DNA from: Microcaldota archaeon
GTDB lineage: Archaea; Micrarchaeota; Micrarchaeia; Norongarragalinales; UBA8480
Direction of reading: 5' to 3'
DNA length: 7,120 bases
Assembly (NCBI GenBank): GCA_023246885.1
Contig: JAHFHN010000038.1
Span: 1-7,120, forward strand
This document shows positions 3,559 through 7,120 of the stretch, in pieces. Numbering within the stretch: the first letter of the stretch is position 1; the number at the start of each line of letters is the position of its first letter. The notes under the pieces are model-generated. The model saw only the letters and a program-made list of their open reading frames with translations, had not been told where the DNA came from and ran no database searches. Both the position numbers and the translations under genes were made by a program.

Positions 3559-4752
3559 ATGAAAACACTATTGGTTACCTTGGACGGCGTTGCTGACCGG
3601 ACGTGCGTACAATTAGGAAACAAAACTCCGCTTGAAGCAGCGAGAAAACCAAATTTAGATAGGTTAGCACGTGATTCTGTTTTGTTTAATACTCACATCG
3701 CAGGCAAAATTGCCCCTGAATCTGACGTGGGCGTACTTTCTCTTCTTGGAATTAATCCTTTTCAAAAACATGTTGGACGCGCAATTTTTGAATGGCTTTC
3801 AACTGGAAAGCGTTTTGAAAACGGCTGGCTTGCACTTCGAGCTAATTTCGCAACAGTTGACAAACGCGGAAAAATCTTGGATCGCCGCGCTGGCCGGAGT
3901 TTATCGCGTTTTGAAGCAAAACAATTAGAGCAAGAAATTAATGCAATAAAGTTAGGCACGCCTTTTGAATTCCTTGCAACTTCTGGTCACCGCGGAGTGG
4001 TTGTGTTCAAAGGAGATTTTTCCAAGCACATTCAAAATACTGACCCGGCATACCAAAAAAATAAAAAAGGAATAAGCAACGCCAAACACCGGTTCGCTTC
4101 AAGAGTTGCCCGCTGTGTCCCGTTGTCCTCTGATTCGAAAAGTAAAAAAACTGCGGCGCTTGTAAATGCCTTCACTCGCGCGGCCAGTGCGGTGCTTGAA
4201 AAAAGTGAAGTAAACCGCCACAGAAAAAAACGAGGCCAATTAGCTGCAACTGCATTATTGCTGCGAGATGGAGAAACAAAACTACCTAAAGAAAACTATT
4301 CAGAGTGGACTATAGTTGCGGGCATGCCATTAGAAATCGGAATTGGAAAAGCATTTCAAATGAAGGTAGAAAAAATAGCAGAAGGAAATTACAAAAAAAT
4401 TGCCGCCATCGTTAGCAGTGAAATAAAAAAAAGGAATGTTTACGTTCACTTAAAGGGACCGGATGATTACGGCCACGATGGTGACGTTTTTGGCAAAAGA
4501 AGAAGCATTGAAGCAATTGACCACTTATTCTTCGGTAATTTAAAAGTTGATTTAAGCAAAACTAGAATTATTGTAACTGGAGATCATGCTACGCCATGCG
4601 AGTTAAAAGCGCATTCAAATGATTCAGTACCTGCACTTATTGCAGGAGGAAAACTAAAGGGCCAAAACAATAATTTCGATGAACCAAGCGCAAATAAGCA
4701 AAAAACGATTGCTGCATGGAAATTGCTTAGAACCGCGGCTTTGCTAGTTTAA
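3559..4752 (+). CDS. apgM: 2,3-bisphosphoglycerate-independent phosphoglycerate mutase, archaeal type
   Basis: Interconverts 3-phosphoglycerate and 2-phosphoglycerate (EC 5.4.2.12) in lower glycolysis and gluconeogenesis. The product has 397 residues, close to the usual archaeal length of about 400. It belongs to the alkaline phosphatase superfamily with two metal ions. The first metal aspartate is D9 in LVTLDGVADR. The nucleophile serine is S55 in APESDVGVLSLLG, where relatives have GSDxAHLxLxG. GRAIFEWLSTG (73-83) matches the family block GRGPFEAxxxG. The late metal motifs are GPDDYGHDGD at 300-309 (D302, H306), TGDHATP at 340-346 (D342, H343) and KAHSNDSVP from about 350 (H352). All metal ligands needed for activity appear to be present. 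The ATG at 3559 is supported by the leaderless TATA spacing. The 3' end overlaps the convergent enolase gene by 26 bases. Confidence 0.93.
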   Translation: MKTLLVTLDGVADRTCVQLGNKTPLEAARKPNLDRLARDSVLFNTHIAGKIAPESDVGVLSLLGINPFQKHVGRAIFEWLSTGKRFENGWLALRANFATVDKRGKILDRRAGRSLSRFEAKQLEQEINAIKLGTPFEFLATSGHRGVVVFKGDFSKHIQNTDPAYQKNKKGISNAKHRFASRVARCVPLSSDSKSKKTAALVNAFTRAASAVLEKSEVNRHRKKRGQLAATALLLRDGETKLPKENYSEWTIVAGMPLEIGIGKAFQMKVEKIAEGNYKKIAAIVSSEIKKRNVYVHLKGPDDYGHDGDVFGKRRSIEAIDHLFFGNLKVDLSKTRIIVTGDHATPCELKAHSNDSVPALIAGGKLKGQNNNFDEPSANKQKTIAAWKLLRTAALLV

Positions 4753-6025
4753 GTCCATATAGTTTTTCAATCATTAACAAGCGATTATATTTTGCGGTTC
4801 GTTCCCCTCTTGCTGGCGCGCCAATTTTTGCAAATTGACAACCAAGTCCAACTGCAAAATCTGCTAAAAAAGAATCTTCGCTGTCCCCGGACCTGTGAGA
4901 GGCAACTAAATTCCAATTTGCCGCTTGCGCTATTTGCGCCGCCTCAATTGTTTCAGTGACCGTACCAATCTGATTTGGCTTTAATATTACGGCATTGCAA
5001 GCATCGGACATTACCCCTCGCATTATTCGGCTGGAATTTGTAACTAGCAAATCATCGCCCACTACTTGCACGCCTTGCTTTTTGGCCACTGAAGTAAATT
5101 CTGTAAAGCTGTGCCAATCGTTTTGGTCAAACGGGTCTTCAATTGAAACAATATCAAAATCGTTCATTAGAGAAAAATAAAAGTCACTTAATTTATTTGA
5201 AGAAAGACTCTTACCTTCAAAACTATACTTGCTAGTTTTTGAATTATAAAATTCGCTTGCAGCACAGTCAAGTGCCAACTTAACTTTTTTTGAATACCCG
5301 GCACGGTCAATTATAGATTGAATTAATTCAAGCGTTTGAAAAGAAGATTCCACGTGCGGCGTAAACCCTCCTTCGTAACCAACGCTTGTTCCGCCTACCC
5401 CAAATTTTTTGATAATCAATTCGCGAAGTGCAAAATCGATTTCAGTTACTAACTCAGTGCATTCAAAAAACGATTTTGCACCAAGTGGAACAACCATAAA
5501 CTCTTGTATTGCTGTGTTTGCTGCGCCGTGTTTGCCTCCATTTATTAAATTAGACATTGGAACTGGCAAGGCGGGGGGATTTGTCGTGGCGTGCGCTAGT
5601 TGCGAAACATATTGAAATAATTCTAGGTTTTTTTGTGCTGCGGCCGCTTTTGCTGCAACTAAACTAATAGCAAGTAGAGTGTTTGCACCGAATTTTGATT
5701 TGTTTGGGGTTGAATCAATGGCAAGTAAAAAAGAATCTAACTTTTCTTGATCTAAGTAAAAAGTTGATAAATTTAGCTTTTTGGCTATTGTGCTGACGTT
5801 GTGGCATGCTTTTGAAACCCCCTTGCCATTAAACGGCTTGCCCCCGTCTCGGAGTTCAACTGCTTCAAAAAATCCACTACTTGTGCCAGAAGGAACTGTT
5901 GCAGTAAACGTGCCCGTTTTTGTCTTTAAAACAGCGGTAATTGTAGGTATTCCGCGCGAGTCTAGTGTTTGAAATGCAAATAAATTCTGTTTCAAAGAGG
6001 GACCCCCCTTAGTTCCAGTAATCAT
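4727..6025 (-). CDS. eno: enolase (phosphopyruvate hydratase)
   Basis: Converts 2-phosphoglycerate to phosphoenolpyruvate (EC 4.2.1.11), the step after ApgM. From the ATG at 6025 the product has 432 residues, a normal enolase length. The N-terminal domain carries LDSRGIPT, PSGTSSG and EAVELRDGG, corresponding to DSRGNPT, PSGAST and EALELRDG of the family. The barrel domain has all key residues: H166 in GGKHG, E175 in IQEFM, E218 in GYEGG, metal ligands D253 (LALDCAASEFY), E296 (SIEDP) and D324 (GDD), catalytic base K349 (LKPNQIG), H377 (SHRSG) and K400 (AKIGAP). Most are offset by a constant eight from E. coli numbering. A TTG at 6070 extends the frame by 15 residues, but a TATA-like element 26 bases before the ATG at 6025 falls inside that extension, favouring the ATG and a leaderless message. 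Its 3' end overlaps apgM on the opposite strand. Confidence 0.95.
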   Translation of the reverse strand: MITGTKGGPSLKQNLFAFQTLDSRGIPTITAVLKTKTGTFTATVPSGTSSGFFEAVELRDGGKPFNGKGVSKACHNVSTIAKKLNLSTFYLDQEKLDSFLLAIDSTPNKSKFGANTLLAISLVAAKAAAAQKNLELFQYVSQLAHATTNPPALPVPMSNLINGGKHGAANTAIQEFMVVPLGAKSFFECTELVTEIDFALRELIIKKFGVGGTSVGYEGGFTPHVESSFQTLELIQSIIDRAGYSKKVKLALDCAASEFYNSKTSKYSFEGKSLSSNKLSDFYFSLMNDFDIVSIEDPFDQNDWHSFTEFTSVAKKQGVQVVGDDLLVTNSSRIMRGVMSDACNAVILKPNQIGTVTETIEAAQIAQAANWNLVASHRSGDSEDSFLADFAVGLGCQFAKIGAPARGERTAKYNRLLMIEKLYGLKLAKPRF

Positions 6026-6046
6026 AATTAAACTACGTTCCCGGCG

Positions 6047-6055
6047 TTTAAAAAA
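6047..6055 (-). promoter_or_regulatory. TATA box of enolase, leaderless promoter
   Basis: The minus strand reads TTTTTTAAA, centred 26 bases upstream of the ATG at 6025. This is the classic spacing for an archaeal leaderless transcript and decides the start codon of eno. Confidence 0.55.
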
Positions 6056-6100
6056 CTGAGTTGGGCACAAGTAAATTAAAGCGGCTTGAAGTTAAGGTTA

Positions 6101-6105
6101 GTGAT
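6101..6105 (+). promoter_or_regulatory. partial ribosome binding site of the dCTP deaminase gene
   Basis: GTGAT, complementary to part of the anti-Shine-Dalgarno end of archaeal 16S rRNA, ends five bases before the ATG at 6111. A weak TATA-like AAATTAAA lies at 6073-6080. Together they support a short-leader message diverging from eno. Confidence 0.35.
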
Positions 6106-6110
6106 TTAGG

Positions 6111-6641
6111 ATGATGCTTAGTCACAATGAAATATTAGAAGAAATAGAAAAAGGAAATATCAAAATAACTCCTTTTGAATCAGAAAACGTTGGTCCTTGC
6201 TCTGTTGATTTGAGATTAGGTTATGAATTTAGAAAATTTAATAAAAAAGCAACAAATGAAAAAATAACAACAATAAAAGTAACAAATGAAACAGATTCAA
6301 GCGATTTTTCAACTTTAATTAAATTAAGAAAAAATGAAGTTTACATTTTAAAACCAAATGAATTAGTTTTAGGTGTTACTTTAGAAAAATTAAAATTATC
6401 TAATAAAATATGTGCTAAACTAGATGGAAGAAGCAGATTCGCTAGACTTGGTTTAACTATTCACGTAAGTTCTAGTTTAATTCAACCCGGGGTAAACAAC
6501 GTTCAAGTATTAGAAATTAGTAACTTATCTCCCTTCAACTTAGCTATTTCTCCTGGTTTAAAAATTTGTCAAATAACTTTTCACGAGCTTACAAGCGGTT
6601 CAGAATACAAGGGACAATTCAAAAATCAAACTTTGCCCTAA
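6111..6641 (+). CDS. dcd: dCTP deaminase / dUTPase family protein
   Basis: Family members deaminate dCTP to dUTP, hydrolyse dUTP to dUMP, or do both, feeding dTMP synthesis. The 176-residue product has the trimeric family layout: N-terminal helix LSHNEILEEIEKG, PCSVDLRLG (29-37), the nucleotide-binding DGRSRFARLGL (105-115), H118, and the core VLEISNLSPFNLAISPGLKI. The catalytic Glu of dCTP deaminases corresponds to E135 in VLEI, and R112 is the conserved arginine after GRS. Two positions differ from the usual pattern: the second Ser of GRSS is R109, and the IDPG Asp is Q125 in IQPG. Which reaction it performs cannot be decided here. The gene is visibly poorer in GC than its neighbours, with runs of AAA, TTA, GAA and AGA codons, which may indicate recent transfer. 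ATG codons at 6111 and 6114 are both possible starts. It diverges from eno. Confidence 0.87.
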   Translation: MMLSHNEILEEIEKGNIKITPFESENVGPCSVDLRLGYEFRKFNKKATNEKITTIKVTNETDSSDFSTLIKLRKNEVYILKPNELVLGVTLEKLKLSNKICAKLDGRSRFARLGLTIHVSSSLIQPGVNNVQVLEISNLSPFNLAISPGLKICQITFHELTSGSEYKGQFKNQTLP

Positions 6642-6706
6642 AATTCAAAATGCTGCGCAGCGCACGCGGTCAAAAATAACCCGAATAGTGGAACTGGGGG
6701 GTCCCC
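6642..6706. other. short intergenic region with a GC palindrome
   Basis: Contains GCTGCGCAGC (6652-6661), a perfect ten-base palindrome overlapping TGCGC/GCGCA (6654-6664). It sits just after the dcd stop, with no T run behind it. AAAAATAA at 6672-6679 stands about 31 bases before the next start codon and may be its TATA element. A G6 run followed by TCCCC (6696-6706) touches the GTG start codon and could form a small hairpin there. Confidence 0.3.
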
Positions 6707-7120
6707 GTGTCAAATATTGAAAACGAAAAAGAATTAACACAAAACGGCGCTTCAACTGATGCCGAGCCAGTAGAGCAGGTCCCAATTTCTACAAAACCCG
6801 CAAAACGCACGGGCAAAACCAGGGAACATTATCAACAGCAAAAAAACCAGCAATTCGCGCATATTCGCATTAACAAAGAAGATTTACCGAAGCTAGAGTC
6901 AATGCAATTCAACATTTATGACTTTATTTCCGCTAGTTTTGCCTTTTCTCAACCTAAGAAAGAACTAGCCATAGGTGTGTTAAATTCACTAAAACAAGGG
7001 GCAAAACCATTTAGTCAATTGGAAAAAGAGTTAAACGCAAAGAAAAGTTCACTGTTTCTTGTTTGCCTTTCTTTAGAGCGTGCGGGTTTGATTGAACGCA
7101 AAGCAAAAGGAGAGCCGTAT
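6707..7120 (+). CDS. winged-helix transcriptional regulator, 3'-truncated by the window edge
   Basis: Open from a GTG at 6707 to the end of the window, 138 codons. An in-frame TAG at 6686-6688 lies upstream and no ATG falls between, so the GTG is the only reasonable start near the frame's beginning. The first 60 or so residues are polar and charged (many Glu, Gln, Lys, Thr and Pro) and probably disordered. Residues from about 80 on form a winged-helix core: a helix ending LAIGVLNSLKQG, then KPFSQLEKELNAKKSSLFLV as the helix-turn-helix, then LSLERAGLIERKAKGEP leading into the wing. This is the ArsR/HxlR-like pattern common in archaeal regulators. No ligand domain is visible because the sequence stops. 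A DNA-binding role is well supported; target and signal are unknown. A leaderless start from the TATA-like element near 6676 is plausible. Confidence 0.8.
   Translation, partial: MSNIENEKELTQNGASTDAEPVEQVPISTKPAKRTGKTREHYQQQKNQQFAHIRINKEDLPKLESMQFNIYDFISASFAFSQPKKELAIGVLNSLKQGAKPFSQLEKELNAKKSSLFLVCLSLERAGLIERKAKGEPY

Noticed and set aside
3671..3928. Plus-strand open frame of 85 codons inside apgM
   Set aside because: Out-of-frame shadow of a gene whose own frame carries all family motifs.
6026..6070. TTG start extending enolase by 15 residues
   Set aside because: The extension contains the likely TATA box, has no similarity to enolase N-termini, and the ATG at 6025 gives a normal length.
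1..7120. CRISPR array, insertion sequence, attachment sites or replication origin
   Set aside because: No regularly spaced repeats, transposase, integrase or origin-like repeats were seen; tRNA genes are common integration sites, but no duplicated tRNA 3' end was found.

Overview
The window is archaeal. The evidence is a transcription factor E gene, an archaeal-type cofactor-independent phosphoglycerate mutase (ApgM), leaderless-style promoters with a TATA-like element about 26 bases before the start codon, and three tRNA genes interrupted by introns with bulge-helix-bulge (BHB) splice junctions. Base composition is moderately AT-rich and the tRNA stems are not extremely GC-rich, so a mesophile is more likely than a hyperthermophile. 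The heavy load of non-canonical tRNA introns would suit a DPANN lineage such as Micrarchaeota, or a Thermoproteales-like archaeon. The lineage is a weak inference; the domain is not.

Layout. Bases 1-1452 hold the 3' part of CTP synthase (pyrG, + strand). It overlaps by 7 bases a small flavodoxin-like protein gene (1446-1886). Bases 1887-2584 carry no protein gene but hold two minus-strand tRNA genes. The first is tRNA-Cys(GCA) with one canonical 37/38 intron (1906-2029). The second is tRNA-Lys(CUU) with one intron in the D-loop and one in the T-loop (2246-2468). Between them lies an unexplained stretch with inverted repeats. Transcription factor E (tfe) follows at 2630-3226, behind a strong TATA box and a perfect 10+10 palindrome. 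Bases 3285-3511 encode an initiator tRNA-Met split by three introns. Next come apgM (3559-4752, +) and enolase (4727-6025, -), which converge and overlap by 26 bases. dCTP deaminase (6111-6641, +) diverges from enolase and is strikingly more AT-rich than its neighbours. The window ends inside a winged-helix regulator gene (6707 onward).

How the parts relate. PyrG makes CTP and the dCTP deaminase family enzyme works on the deoxy-CTP pool, so both ends of the window touch pyrimidine nucleotides. ApgM and enolase catalyse consecutive steps of lower glycolysis (3-phosphoglycerate to 2-phosphoglycerate to phosphoenolpyruvate). TFE and the three tRNAs belong to core information processing. The most interesting content is the set of six tRNA introns. 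Five are outside the canonical 37/38 position. Removing all six gives cloverleaf tRNAs with complete stems, although tRNA-Cys keeps unusual elbow bases. Two introns sit at exactly the same T-loop site (59/60) in different tRNAs, using the same four-base-pair central helix made from the universally conserved TTCA of the T-loop.
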